A stretch of DNA of 64,000 nt, from assembly GCF_002160065.1 (NCBI RefSeq), contig NZ_NFJW01000010.1:1-64000 (forward strand), written 5' to 3'. The DNA comes from Collinsella sp. An2 (lineage in GTDB: Bacteria > Actinomycetota > Coriobacteriia > Coriobacteriales > Coriobacteriaceae). The number at the start of each line of letters is the position of its first letter. The stretch's first letter is position 1. Below are positions 1-8,117 of this stretch, in pieces. A program made the translations under genes and the position numbers. The notes beneath the pieces are model-generated. The model saw only the letters and a program-made list of their open reading frames with translations, ran no database searches and was not told the DNA's origin.

Positions 1-407
1 AAGGCGGGCAGCGACCGCTCCATGACCTCGAGGAGCCGGTGGCGCATCGAGAAGCTCGTCCGCAGCGACACGCCGCAGGCCGCCGCGCAGTCCCTGAGCG
101 TGGCGCCCGAGACCATGAGCGCGGCGTACTCCGCCCAGGTCGGGGCCTCGAGCTTGCTCGACGCGAGCACGCTGCCGGTCGTCCCGCGGAAGGTCCTGCC
201 GCACCCGCGGCACAGCCAGCGCTGGGCGCCGTCGGCGTCGCGGCCGCGCCTCACCACGCGCGGGCACCCGCACCTCGGGCAGCACGGGGCCTCCTCCCCG
301 CCCCCCGCCGCGTCCTCCTCCATGACGGCGAGCAGGGCCTCGAGCGCCGACCGCCTGTCGTCGCCCCTCATCGCCCTGAACATGCTCTCCCAGCCCATCG
401 CGGACAT
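1..407 (-). mobile_element. IS1595-like transposase, N-terminal part (runs off window)
   Basis: Reading the minus strand from an ATG at 407 gives about 135 residues with no stop before the window edge. Two CxxC-type pairs (CPRCG, then CRGCG about 20 residues later) form the N-terminal zinc ribbon, followed by GTTGSVL and a helix-turn-helix-like stretch (about residues 95-125) ending in the FSMRHRLL motif. This order is typical of IS1595/ISXO2-type transposases, which move the element by DDE chemistry; the catalytic core would lie outside the window. The element's outer end should be near 430-480, but I could not define its terminal inverted repeat. It is very GC- and CpG-rich. Whether the full gene is intact cannot be seen. 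Confidence 0.7.
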
Positions 408-502
408 CGCGGACCCCTCTCTCCCCGGGAACACCTTCAGGGGAGAGGCTACTCCGCCGTGCGGACGAAAATACAAATAGAGGGTTAACACAGCCATGAC
501 GT

Positions 503-530
503 CAAAGAAAAGCCCCGCCGGGGCGGGGCA
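503..530 (-). terminator. Rho-independent terminator after apt
   Basis: On the minus strand a GC-only stem (GCCCCGCC paired with GGCGGGGC) is followed by TTTTCTTT. It lies 22 bases past the apt stop codon and probably ends the pgsA-FHA-merR-apt transcript. Confidence 0.75.
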
Positions 531-551
531 AAGCATGCGATAAAACGGCTG

Positions 552-1076
552 CTAGTCGACCGAAACGAGGCTAAAGACCTCGTGTCCTTCGGTCTCAAGA
601 ACGTTGCGCGGGTGCAGGAAGGAAAGTTCGAGGATGCACCCGTAGCCAAGCAGCGTCGCTCCGGTCTCCTGGACAAGCTTGCCGACGGCGGCAAGGGTGC
701 CGCCGGTAGCGATAAGGTCATCGATCACGAGCACGCGGTCCTCGGGGGTCAAGGCATCGGCGTGAATCTCAAGCGTGTCGGTGCCGTACTCGAGCTCGTA
801 GCTCATGGAGATGGTCTTGCGAGGCAGCTTGCCAGGCTTGCGGGCCGGTACAAAGCCGGCACCAAGCTCAAGGGCGACCGGAACGCCAACCATAAAGCCG
901 CGCGCCTCGGGGCCGATGACCTTCGTCACGCCAAGCTCACGGAAATGATCGGCAAGTGCGTCGACCGTAGCACGAAGCGCCTCGGGATCGGCGAAGAGCG
1001 GCGTGATGTCCTTAAAGATCACGCCAGGCTCCGGGTAGTCGGGAATGTCCACGATCCGTGATGCGATATCTACCAT
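552..1076 (-). CDS. apt: Adenine phosphoribosyltransferase
   Basis: Salvages adenine with PRPP to AMP in the cytoplasm. The type I phosphoribosyltransferase PRPP loop VLVIDDLIATGGT lies at about residues 115-127, and the N-terminal DYPEPGVIFKDITPL segment is typical of Apt. About 174 residues, normal for the family. Two ATG codons compete: 1085 and 1076. The only Shine-Dalgarno-like tract (AAGGGAG) touches the first ATG but is about 10 bases from the second, so I chose 1076. It follows the MerR gene by 40 bases and appears to be the last gene of the pgsA operon. Confidence 0.93.
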   Translation of the reverse strand: MVDIASRIVDIPDYPEPGVIFKDITPLFADPEALRATVDALADHFRELGVTKVIGPEARGFMVGVPVALELGAGFVPARKPGKLPRKTISMSYELEYGTDTLEIHADALTPEDRVLVIDDLIATGGTLAAVGKLVQETGATLLGYGCILELSFLHPRNVLETEGHEVFSLVSVD

Positions 1077-1115
1077 CTTGTTCATACTCCCTTGGTCTCA
1101 GGTCGTCTGAATTTG

Positions 1116-1985
1116 CTACCGGCTGCGACGCGTAGTGCCAGACGTGGTTCGCTGGCGCTTGCTCAGGGGTTCGATGCCTCCGCTTGGCGGCTTCTGCGCG
1201 TCACGCGCGGCGTCGCGAGCCGCCTCGGACCGGGTGATCTCGTCATCGATCTGGTCGACGTCGGCATCCTCGACGACGGCATGCAGCGATTCGAAGACAC
1301 GGTTCTTCAGAAGCGCTGTCTGGACGCCGTCGGTAAGGTCGTGGAGTTTTTTGAACGCGCGCTCAAGCTTGGCGTCGCGGTCCTCATCGCTCGTGTCCAT
1401 GCCCAGCATGCCGATCAGCACCTGCTCGAACATCGTCGACTCGCGGTTGGCGGCAAGCACGTACTGGCGAAGGTTCCTGGGCTCGATATGGAAGCGTGAC
1501 AGCTCGGAGCAGTAGCGGATGATCTCGAAGTCGCGGCCGTCGATGAGCTCGCGGTTCTTGGGGCTCTTTACGATGCGCACGAGGTCGTTTTCGGCCAGCG
1601 AGCGGACGAAGGAGATGCTAACGCCCAGAAGGTCGGGGATGTCCTCGATAGGGTGCAGCTTCTGCTTCGTCTCCTTGGGCTGCTCCTTGATGGGAACGTC
1701 CGAAAGGAGCCCGACCTCGTACTGCAGGGTGCTGAGGTCCGTGGCGCTATCCAGTCGCTGCTTGATGACATTCAGGGGCATGTAGCGCGTCTTTTGGAGA
1801 TGTAGGATGACTTCGAGCCGGTCGATATCCTCCTTGGAATACTGGCGGTATCCCTTGGGGGTGCGATGCGGGGTTATCAAGCCCTCGTCTTCCAAAAAGC
1901 GAATCTTAGAGTTCGAAAGGTCTGGATACGATCCACGCAACAGATTGACGACCTGGCCGATGCTGTAGTAGTTGCGTTCGGCCAA
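1116..1985 (-). CDS. MerR-family regulator, FtsR-like
   Basis: 289 residues. The N-terminus (YSIGQVVNLL, then IRFLEDEGLI and the GYRQYS wing) is a MerR-type winged helix; a second helical segment follows with a possible second DNA-binding-like region around IPDLLGVSISFVRSL (about residues 117-131), and the tail is basic and low-complexity. The pairing with an FHA gene immediately upstream matches Rv1827-Rv1828 of Mycobacterium and odhI-ftsR of Corynebacterium, where the MerR protein affects cell-division gene expression; the same role here is inference. The start is TTG at 1985, two bases after the FHA stop, with only a weak ribosome site. Confidence 0.8.
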   Translation of the reverse strand: MAERNYYSIGQVVNLLRGSYPDLSNSKIRFLEDEGLITPHRTPKGYRQYSKEDIDRLEVILHLQKTRYMPLNVIKQRLDSATDLSTLQYEVGLLSDVPIKEQPKETKQKLHPIEDIPDLLGVSISFVRSLAENDLVRIVKSPKNRELIDGRDFEIIRYCSELSRFHIEPRNLRQYVLAANRESTMFEQVLIGMLGMDTSDEDRDAKLERAFKKLHDLTDGVQTALLKNRVFESLHAVVEDADVDQIDDEITRSEAARDAARDAQKPPSGGIEPLSKRQRTTSGTTRRSR

Positions 1986-1987
1986 GC

Positions 1988-2392
1988 CTATTCACCCGTT
2001 TCGATGCGCTCCGGCTTGCTTTCATGGTAGATCAGCGTGAAGGTGCCGATCTGCACGGACGAACCGTCATGGAGCGGTGCCGAGTTGACGATGGCGCCGT
2101 CGACCCACGTGCCGTTGAGCGAGCCGAGGTCTTCGATCACCGCGCCGCTCGGCGTGCGGAGAATCTTGGCATGGCTGCGGGAGACGGTCATGTCGTTCAA
2201 GAAGATGGCGTTCGCGGGGTCGCGCCCAATCGTGGTCTCGGTGTCGACAAGCTCAAAGGTGTTGCCGGTCTGCGGCCCCTTGATGATGGAGAGCACGGGA
2301 TTGGAAATGCGGGCGCTCCTCATGAGGTCGGGTGCGGTGGCATCGTCTATGGGCATGCGAAAGACACGCGTGGAATCAGTCTGGTTGGACAT
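1988..2392 (-). CDS. FHA-domain protein, GarA/OdhI-like
   Basis: 134 residues. The FHA domain spans about residues 40-120 with the phosphothreonine-binding signature IGRDPANAI, SRSHA and LGSLNGT. In GarA/OdhI this domain binds 2-oxoglutarate metabolism enzymes and is switched by kinase phosphorylation of an N-terminal ETTSVFR motif. Here residues 6-12 read DSTRVFR, a plausible equivalent. The gene sits between pgsA and the MerR gene, the actinobacterial arrangement. The start at 2392 has AGGGG five bases upstream. The binding partner in this organism is unknown. Confidence 0.85.
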   Translation of the reverse strand: MSNQTDSTRVFRMPIDDATAPDLMRSARISNPVLSIIKGPQTGNTFELVDTETTIGRDPANAIFLNDMTVSRSHAKILRTPSGAVIEDLGSLNGTWVDGAIVNSAPLHDGSSVQIGTFTLIYHESKPERIETGE

Positions 2393-2483
2393 TGCTACCC
2401 CTATCGAACATACCCGGCGACATCCGGGCGGAAAGCTTTACGTTCCATTCTACCCCAAAGGCATCACAGGCCGGCTGCAAGGC

Positions 2484-3200
2484 TTAGGAGGTCTCCTCCG
2501 ACTCCACGATTTCGGGGTTGAGGAAGTCGATGTCCTCGTCTTCGGGGTGGTCGATGGCATGCTTGATGGCTATCGCTCCCTTGATGGTGTAGATAACCGC
2601 GGTGAGCAGGGAGCAGATGATACCGAGGTAGATAAAGAAGATGCCCAGCGGAGCCGAGCTGCCGTTGAGGCCGGGAAGGGCGGAGACGCCGGGGAACCAC
2701 GAGAGGCCGTCAACCACGGGCAGACCCAGCAGCATGAGCGAGAATCCCGTCATGAGGAGCGCCGTGGCGGCCTTGCCGGTGTAGACGACGTCGATGGGGC
2801 GCTTGTGGAAGTGGCGGACAACCAGGTTGCCGCAGGCAAGGTAGACGTCACGCCCGATGACAAGAATGCACATCCACAGGGGAAGCTCGCCGCGGGCAAC
2901 AAGGCCCAGCACGCCGGTGAAAAGCAAGGCGCGGTCGACGATGGGGTCCATCATCTTGCCAAGCCAGCTGACGGTCTTCGTCATGCGGGCGATCTGGCCG
3001 TCCAGCCAGTCGGTGGAGGCGGCGACGGCATAGATGGCAAGTGCTACGTAGCGGTTGAAGTCGGTGACGAACAGGTACAGGAACACCACGGTAAGGACAA
3101 GCCGTATCGCGGTGATGCAGTTCGAAATGGTGAAAATCTTATTGGAGGGATAGTCGGAGGTGCCGATGAGCTCCCGTCTGATCTTCTTCTTGAGACCCAC
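2484..3200 (-). CDS. pgsA: CDP-alcohol phosphatidyltransferase (PgsA-like)
   Basis: Integral membrane enzyme that transfers a phosphatidyl group from CDP-diacylglycerol to an alcohol, most likely glycerol-3-phosphate. The complete catalytic signature D-x2-DG-x2-AR-x8-G-x3-D-x3-D runs from DWLDGQIAR to DPIVD at about residues 63-88. There are about five or six hydrophobic segments and an acidic tail. 238 residues is slightly long. Start is GTG at 3200, with GGGGAG five bases upstream. It heads the four-gene cluster with the FHA protein, MerR protein and apt. Substrate could differ, as other members use inositol phosphate. Confidence 0.85.
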   Translation of the reverse strand: MGLKKKIRRELIGTSDYPSNKIFTISNCITAIRLVLTVVFLYLFVTDFNRYVALAIYAVAASTDWLDGQIARMTKTVSWLGKMMDPIVDRALLFTGVLGLVARGELPLWMCILVIGRDVYLACGNLVVRHFHKRPIDVVYTGKAATALLMTGFSLMLLGLPVVDGLSWFPGVSALPGLNGSSAPLGIFFIYLGIICSLLTAVIYTIKGAIAIKHAIDHPEDEDIDFLNPEIVESEETS

Positions 3201-3300
3201 GCTACTCCCCTGTCGCTCGTTTCGTGCACGCTAGGGCATGTACACACTAGGGCTACTATACCCACTGCGTAGGGACGAACAGCGACGAATGCTGTATACG

Positions 3301-3324
3301 AAAAGGGCGCCATAAAGGCGCCCT
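3301..3324 (-). terminator. Terminator after tRNA-Pro
   Basis: On the minus strand GGGCGCC, a 5-base loop and GGCGCCC are followed by TTTT, ten bases after the tRNA CCA end. A perfect 7-bp GC-rich stem. Confidence 0.8.
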
Positions 3325-3333
3325 GCAAGCTTC

Positions 3334-3410
<77 letters not shown>

Positions 3411-3443
3411 AAGCAAACGCTGTTGTCCTGAACAGCAAAAGAT

Positions 3444-3472
3444 ACTTTACTCAACTCGTCCGCTCGATGCAA
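3444..3472 (-). promoter_or_regulatory. Promoter of tRNA-Pro
   Basis: Minus-strand TTGCAT (3467-3472), a 17-base spacer and TAAAGT (3444-3449), ending 34 bases before the tRNA 5' end. A close match to a sigma-70-type housekeeping promoter. Confidence 0.7.
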
Positions 3473-3490
3473 GGACTTTTTTGCGCAATC

Positions 3491-4699
3491 TTACAAATCG
3501 TATGCGCGGCGCAGGACGGCGCGGGCAAGGTCCGCCTTGGCAAGCGTCGGCAGCTCCTCCGCTCCGTCGCTGGTAACCCACCATGCCTTGTCGGTATCCG
3601 AGCCGAATCCGGAGTCCGCGCGCGAGACATCGTTGGCAACGATCGCGTCGCATCCCTTGCGCTCAAGTTTGGCTTGGGCGTGCTCCAGGAGGCGGTCGGT
3701 CTCGGCGGCAAACCCGATGACGCGTCGGCCCCCTTTATGGGCAGAGATCTCGCCTAGGATGTCGGGGGTTTGGACGAGCTCCACGGAATCGAGCGGCTCG
3801 GCAGACTTCTTGAGCTTGTGGTCTGCGGGGTGAGCCGGGGTATAGTCCGCGACGGCGGCGGCGCAGATGACGATGGTGCTCGCGTCAAAGGCGTCGATCA
3901 CAGCGTCGTGCATCTGCTGTGCGGTCTCGACCGGAATGCAGGTCACGCCGCGCGGAGGCTCAAGCGAGGTAGGGCCAAGCACCAGGGTTACCTGGGCGCC
4001 CATGTCCCGTGCCGCCTCGGCAAGGGCGATGCCCATCTTGCCTGAAGAGCGATTGCCGATGTAGCGCACCGGATCGATGGGCTCATGCGTGGGGCCAGCC
4101 GTGATGAGCACGCGCTCCCCTGCCAGAAGCTTGGCGTCTGGCGATGAGGAGCGGGCAAGAACGTCAAGGGTCGCCTCGACGATCTGCTCGGGCTCGGCAA
4201 GGCGGCCTTTGGCGACGTCGCCACATGCCAGATAGCCCTCGCCAGGCTCGACCACGTTGACGCCTCGACGACGGAGGGTCTCAAGGTTCTCCTGGGTGGC
4301 CGGGGCCTCCCACATCCCTACGTTCATGGCCGGTGTTACCACGATGGGAGACGGGGTGGCGAGCAACGTCGTCGACATGAGGTCATCGGCGATGCCGTGG
4401 GCCATCTTGGCAAGGATGTTGGCCGTGGCTGGCGCAACAAGTACGACGTCCGCCTCTTGGGCGAGCGAGATGTGATGAATGGGGTCCTCGGGGTCGTCGA
4501 AGAGGCCGACCGCGACCTTCTCGTGCGTGAGCGACCGGAAGGTCGTAGGCCCCACGAATTTTGTCGCATGCTCGGTCATGAGCACCTTGGCGCGGCATCC
4601 ACGCTTCTGCAGCAGGCGAACGATCTCGCATGCCTTATACGCGGCGATGCATCCCGTCACACATACCAGGACGCAGGGCTCATCCGTCCGATCGGACAT
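3491..4699 (-). CDS. coaBC: Bifunctional phosphopantothenoylcysteine decarboxylase / phosphopantothenate-cysteine ligase
   Basis: Two consecutive steps of coenzyme A synthesis. The N-terminal half (about 1-185) is the FMN-dependent CoaC decarboxylase: VCVTGCIAAYKA at the start and the PAMNVGMW substrate clamp. The C-terminal half (about 195-402) is the CTP-dependent CoaB ligase with ITAGPTHEPIDPVRYIGN and SSGKMG. 402 residues is the usual length. The start at 4699 is preceded by GAGGAGG with good spacing. It follows the zinc-ribbon gene with one base between stop and start and is the last protein gene of the long minus-strand run. Confidence 0.97.
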   Translation of the reverse strand: MSDRTDEPCVLVCVTGCIAAYKACEIVRLLQKRGCRAKVLMTEHATKFVGPTTFRSLTHEKVAVGLFDDPEDPIHHISLAQEADVVLVAPATANILAKMAHGIADDLMSTTLLATPSPIVVTPAMNVGMWEAPATQENLETLRRRGVNVVEPGEGYLACGDVAKGRLAEPEQIVEATLDVLARSSSPDAKLLAGERVLITAGPTHEPIDPVRYIGNRSSGKMGIALAEAARDMGAQVTLVLGPTSLEPPRGVTCIPVETAQQMHDAVIDAFDASTIVICAAAVADYTPAHPADHKLKKSAEPLDSVELVQTPDILGEISAHKGGRRVIGFAAETDRLLEHAQAKLERKGCDAIVANDVSRADSGFGSDTDKAWWVTSDGAEELPTLAKADLARAVLRRAYDL

Positions 4700-4700
4700 C

Positions 4701-5414
4701 TTAGGCCTCCTCGGTCACGATGAGCATGCGATGGCAGTACGGGCAATGCGTGATGCCTTCGACGCGCGAAAGGTCGGCGAGCGAGGACTCGGTAAGCGTC
4801 ATGCGGCAGGTGGAGGGCACGGCGCCCACCAGACGCTCGACCGCAAGGCCGTTGAAGCGCTTGAGGCAGCGGTCATACTCGGCAAGGATGTCTTCGGGAA
4901 TCCGCGCACGAAGGGCGGTCTGGCGACGCTCCGCCTGGTCAATGTCCGCCTGGATGGATTGGGCCTTGTTACGAGCTGCCTGGGCGTCGGCCTTGATGGC
5001 GCGCTCGCAGCGGGAGAGGAAGTCGGATGCCTGGGCCTCCTGCTCTTTGACCTCGGCGAGGTTGCGCAGATGCTCCTCGCGGGCAAAGGCGATCTTGTCG
5101 AGCTCCTTGGCAAGGTTGGACAGGTCGATCTCGAGCTGCTGGACAGCGTCGTAGTCGGAAGGGTCGACGCATCCGCGCTGGACGTCTTCGACGGCCTGCT
5201 TGCAGTCGCGTTCGTCTTCCTCGAGCTCTGCGAGTTCCGTCTCGAGGTCTTTGCGACGGCCTACGATGCGCAGGGTATCGTCCTTGACCTTGAGATACGC
5301 CTTGCGCTTGCGCGCAAGTGCCTTGATTTCGGGCAGGTCGGCAAGATCTGCCCGGCTACGGGCCAGCGCGAGATCAAGCTCTTGCAGATCAAGCAGGTCT
5401 GTTCCAACGCTCAT
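4701..5414 (-). CDS. Coiled-coil protein with C-terminal zinc ribbon (DUF164/zf-RING_7 family)
   Basis: 237 residues. About residues 10-175 are a long charged helical hairpin; the tail ends in HCPYCHRML, one knuckle of the C4-type zinc ribbon found in this widespread family of unknown function. The first knuckle, normally CxxC, reads PSTC here, so one zinc ligand appears lost. The ATG at 5414 overlaps the NIF3 stop as ATGA, implying translational coupling. A NIF3-like gene next to this family is a recurring bacterial arrangement. Longer reading frames upstream of 5414 are not credible because they overlap NIF3. Confidence 0.88.
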   Translation of the reverse strand: MSVGTDLLDLQELDLALARSRADLADLPEIKALARKRKAYLKVKDDTLRIVGRRKDLETELAELEEDERDCKQAVEDVQRGCVDPSDYDAVQQLEIDLSNLAKELDKIAFAREEHLRNLAEVKEQEAQASDFLSRCERAIKADAQAARNKAQSIQADIDQAERRQTALRARIPEDILAEYDRCLKRFNGLAVERLVGAVPSTCRMTLTESSLADLSRVEGITHCPYCHRMLIVTEEA

Positions 5415-6220
5415 GAGCGCACTCCTTCGTTCGTCGTCCACCATTGGCGGGGGCAATCCATTGTAGCGATGCTGGCGGCTTCGATGCCGGCCGACTCGGC
5501 GGCCACAGAAAGGATATCTACAAACGGCTGCTCGGAGCGATCGTGCCCCAGCAGCACGACGCTGCAGCCGCGAAGCGCAAGGTCCTGGCAGACGTGATAG
5601 CCGGCCTCGCCGGTCACGACCACCTGCGCGCCCGCGGCAAGGGCGAGCTCGCCTAAGTCTCCAAGTGAGCCACCGAGAACCGCGGCACGCTCGATCTGCT
5701 GCGCGGGGTCTCCCCACACGCGAGGCGTGGTTCCAAAGGCCGTCGCGCAGCGCTGGGCAAGCGTTTCGAGGGCGCACGGCTCAAGCGTGCCCACGGCGCC
5801 AAGCCCGGCAAGCGTGTCGTCGTCGGGATGCTCAAGCGAACCTTCCGGCGTCACGCCCGCGAGTGTAGCAAGGTGGGCGCGGGCCTCGCGGGAGCGATCG
5901 AGGTTCGTATGAAGCGAGATCACCGAGACACCGAGGCGTGCTGCCGCAAAGACGGCAGACGAGCAGGCGACATTTGTTGCCGAAGGAGCCGGCTCGAAGC
6001 TTGCCGGCGCCTTTATGTAGACAGGGTGATGCGTGAGCAGGACGTTGGCACCCATGGCCGCGGCGGCCTCGACGTTGGCGAGCGTGGGGTCTAGCGCGAC
6101 GGCGATGCGGCCCACCTCCTGAGCCGGATCTCCCACCGAGAGGCCTATGTGGTCCCACGACTCGGCCGTATCGGCTGGAAAGCGCTCGAGCAGGCGTTCC
6201 AGAAGTGTTGCGACGTTCAC
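5411..6220 (-). CDS. NIF3-like dinuclear metal-binding protein (DUF34, YbgI-type)
   Basis: 269 residues. Metal-ligand motifs of the family are all visible: LLTHHPVY (about 60-67), SLHTNLD (about 101-107) and the C-terminal GHDRSEQPF (about 225-233), plus the GEAGYH motif. Members are toroidal hexamers sometimes labelled GTP cyclohydrolase 1 type 2; their true reaction is uncertain, with suggested links to damaged cofactors or metal handling. Coupled by ATGA to the zinc-ribbon protein and 9 bases downstream of the cysteine desulfurase gene. Confidence 0.9.
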   Translation of the reverse strand: MNVATLLERLLERFPADTAESWDHIGLSVGDPAQEVGRIAVALDPTLANVEAAAAMGANVLLTHHPVYIKAPASFEPAPSATNVACSSAVFAAARLGVSVISLHTNLDRSREARAHLATLAGVTPEGSLEHPDDDTLAGLGAVGTLEPCALETLAQRCATAFGTTPRVWGDPAQQIERAAVLGGSLGDLGELALAAGAQVVVTGEAGYHVCQDLALRGCSVVLLGHDRSEQPFVDILSVAAESAGIEAASIATMDCPRQWWTTNEGVRS

Positions 6221-6229
6221 GATCGTCTC

Positions 6230-7411
6230 CTATCCAATGAGCTTGGCCAGGGCATCGGCAAACGCATCGAGGTCGTCCGAGCGCACGCGGTCGTCGAACG
6301 AGATGCGCAGCGACCCCTGGGCGGCCGCCGCATCCATACCCATGGCAGTGAGTACGTGGCTCGCTGCGGTACTGCCGCTCGAACAGGCGGAGCCTGCCGA
6401 TACTTCGAACCCGGCAGCGTCAAGCCGAAGCACCAGGGTCTCGGAGTCCCAGCCGTCTACGTAGATGGAAACGATTCCGGGCAGGCGGTCTTGAGAGAGG
6501 ATGTCCGGCACCGTTGGATGAATCTTGGGATGCGCGCAGAGCGTGCGATAGAGGCTGGCGGAAAGCTCCATGAGGCGTGCATGGTCTTTTGGAAGCCGCT
6601 TGGCGAGAGTATCGGCAGCCGCGGCGAGCGCGACGATGCCTCGGAGGTCCTGCGTGCCCGCTCGGCGTCCCGCCTCCTGTCCCCCGCCGAAAACGCGGGG
6701 ACGCAGGGGCGTGCGGCCTTTTAGGTAGAGAAAGCCCGAGGCAACCGGTCCGCCGATCTTGTGCCCGGCGACAGACAGGGCGTCGATGCCAAGGCTGCAG
6801 ACATCGATAGGCATATGGAGGTATCCCTGAATCGCGTCGGCATGAAAGAAGGCTCCGACACCATGGGCGAGCGTGGCAAGCTCTTGGGTGGGCTGCACGA
6901 CGCCGGTCTCGTTGTTGGCAACCATGATCGAGACGAGCGCGACGTCCGTATCGAGGGCATCCGCCAGTCTTTCGGATCGAACCGTGCCGTCGCGATCGGG
7001 GTCGACGACCGTGACGGAAAAGCCGGCCTCGCGCAACAGCGGCAGGTTGTCGAGAATCGCATCGTGCTCGATGGACGAGGTGATCACGCGCGTGCGCTTG
7101 CGGTCGCGTGCCCGAACGCCTTCAGAGATACCGAGGAGGGCGAGCTGATCGGACTCGGTGCCGCCGCCCGTGAAAATGACCTCGCTGGGGCGAACGCGAC
7201 CGCCGAGGGTCTTTGCGATGACGCGGCGGCAGCGCTCGAGCTCTTGTGCCGCCTGCCTGCCGAGCGTGTGGAGCGAGTTGGGGTTCGCGCCGGCGATCGG
7301 CGAGGCATCGTAGACGCGCTGGGCCTCGATCGCCTCGGGGCGCATGGGCGTCGAGGCGGCGTAGTCAAGCAGAACGAGATGGTCGGGCACGGTGCTCACT
7401 GCACGTTCCAT
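6230..7411 (-). CDS. Cysteine desulfurase (NifS/IscS class)
   Basis: PLP enzyme that removes sulfur from cysteine as a protein persulfide for Fe-S clusters or tRNA thiolation. The PLP lysine lies in SVAGHKIGG (about residue 204) and the catalytic cysteine in SAGSACSSG (about 340). 393 residues, normal length. The ATG at 7411 overlaps the rpe stop by 16 bases. No scaffold gene (iscU) or mnmA is adjacent, so the sulfur acceptor cannot be assigned. Confidence 0.93.
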   Translation of the reverse strand: MERAVSTVPDHLVLLDYAASTPMRPEAIEAQRVYDASPIAGANPNSLHTLGRQAAQELERCRRVIAKTLGGRVRPSEVIFTGGGTESDQLALLGISEGVRARDRKRTRVITSSIEHDAILDNLPLLREAGFSVTVVDPDRDGTVRSERLADALDTDVALVSIMVANNETGVVQPTQELATLAHGVGAFFHADAIQGYLHMPIDVCSLGIDALSVAGHKIGGPVASGFLYLKGRTPLRPRVFGGGQEAGRRAGTQDLRGIVALAAAADTLAKRLPKDHARLMELSASLYRTLCAHPKIHPTVPDILSQDRLPGIVSIYVDGWDSETLVLRLDAAGFEVSAGSACSSGSTAASHVLTAMGMDAAAAQGSLRISFDDRVRSDDLDAFADALAKLIG

Positions 7412-8082
7412 GCTGCAAGGCCGGGCGTGCCGAGGGTGCGTAGGCGCGTGACCTCGGAGGCGGGGTCATCCGACTTGAAGACGGCCGAGCCGGCTACGAT
7501 GACGTCTGCGCCGGCTGCCACGACGGTCTCGACGTTGGCAGCGGATACCCCGCCGTCGACCTCGATGAGGGGCTCGACGCCGTGCTCGCGCGCCATGGCG
7601 CGCACCTGGCGAATCTTGGAGAGGGTGGTCTCGATGAAGGACTGACCGCCGAAACCGGGGTCGACGCTCATGAGGAGGACCATATCCACGTCCTCGATGA
7701 TGCTCTCGAGGACGCAGGCGGGGGTGCCGGGATTGAGCACCACGCCCGCCTGCGCGCCATGTGCGTGCACCTGCGAGACGATGCGGTGCAGGTGGCGCGC
7801 AGCCTCGTAGTGAACCGTGACCATGTCGGCGCCGGCATCAAGGTACCAGCCGACGGTCTCGTCGGGGTTAGTGACCATCATGTGCACATCGAGCGGAACC
7901 GAGCTTGCGCGCTTGCAGGCGCGCACCGTGTCGACGCCAAAGGTGAGGTTGGTCGTGAAATGCCCGTCCATAACATCGATGTGGATGAAGTCGGCGCCGG
8001 AGATGGCGTCGAGGTCGCGACCAAGATGCAGCAGGTCAGCGGACAAGATGGACGGTGCGATGCGGACGACGTGGTCTGCCAT
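7396..8082 (-). CDS. rpe: Ribulose-phosphate 3-epimerase
   Basis: Interconverts ribulose-5-phosphate and xylulose-5-phosphate in the pentose phosphate pathway. TIM-barrel signature PSILSADLLHLG near the N-terminus, metal-binding HIDVMDGHF (about 35-43) and DVHMMV (about 65-70), second-half DPGFGGQSF and IEVDGGV. 228 residues, normal. Start ATG 8082 with GGAG upstream; 35 bases after gpsA. Confidence 0.96.
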   Translation of the reverse strand: MADHVVRIAPSILSADLLHLGRDLDAISGADFIHIDVMDGHFTTNLTFGVDTVRACKRASSVPLDVHMMVTNPDETVGWYLDAGADMVTVHYEAARHLHRIVSQVHAHGAQAGVVLNPGTPACVLESIIEDVDMVLLMSVDPGFGGQSFIETTLSKIRQVRAMAREHGVEPLIEVDGGVSAANVETVVAAGADVIVAGSAVFKSDDPASEVTRLRTLGTPGLAAWNVQ

Positions 8083-8117
8083 GGATGCTCCTTTCGCGGG
8101 CGACGGTGGTGCGGGAA

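Noticed and set aside
22-488. Two plus-strand frames near the window start
   Set aside because: Low-complexity Arg/Ser/Pro-rich products opposite a clear IS1595-like transposase.
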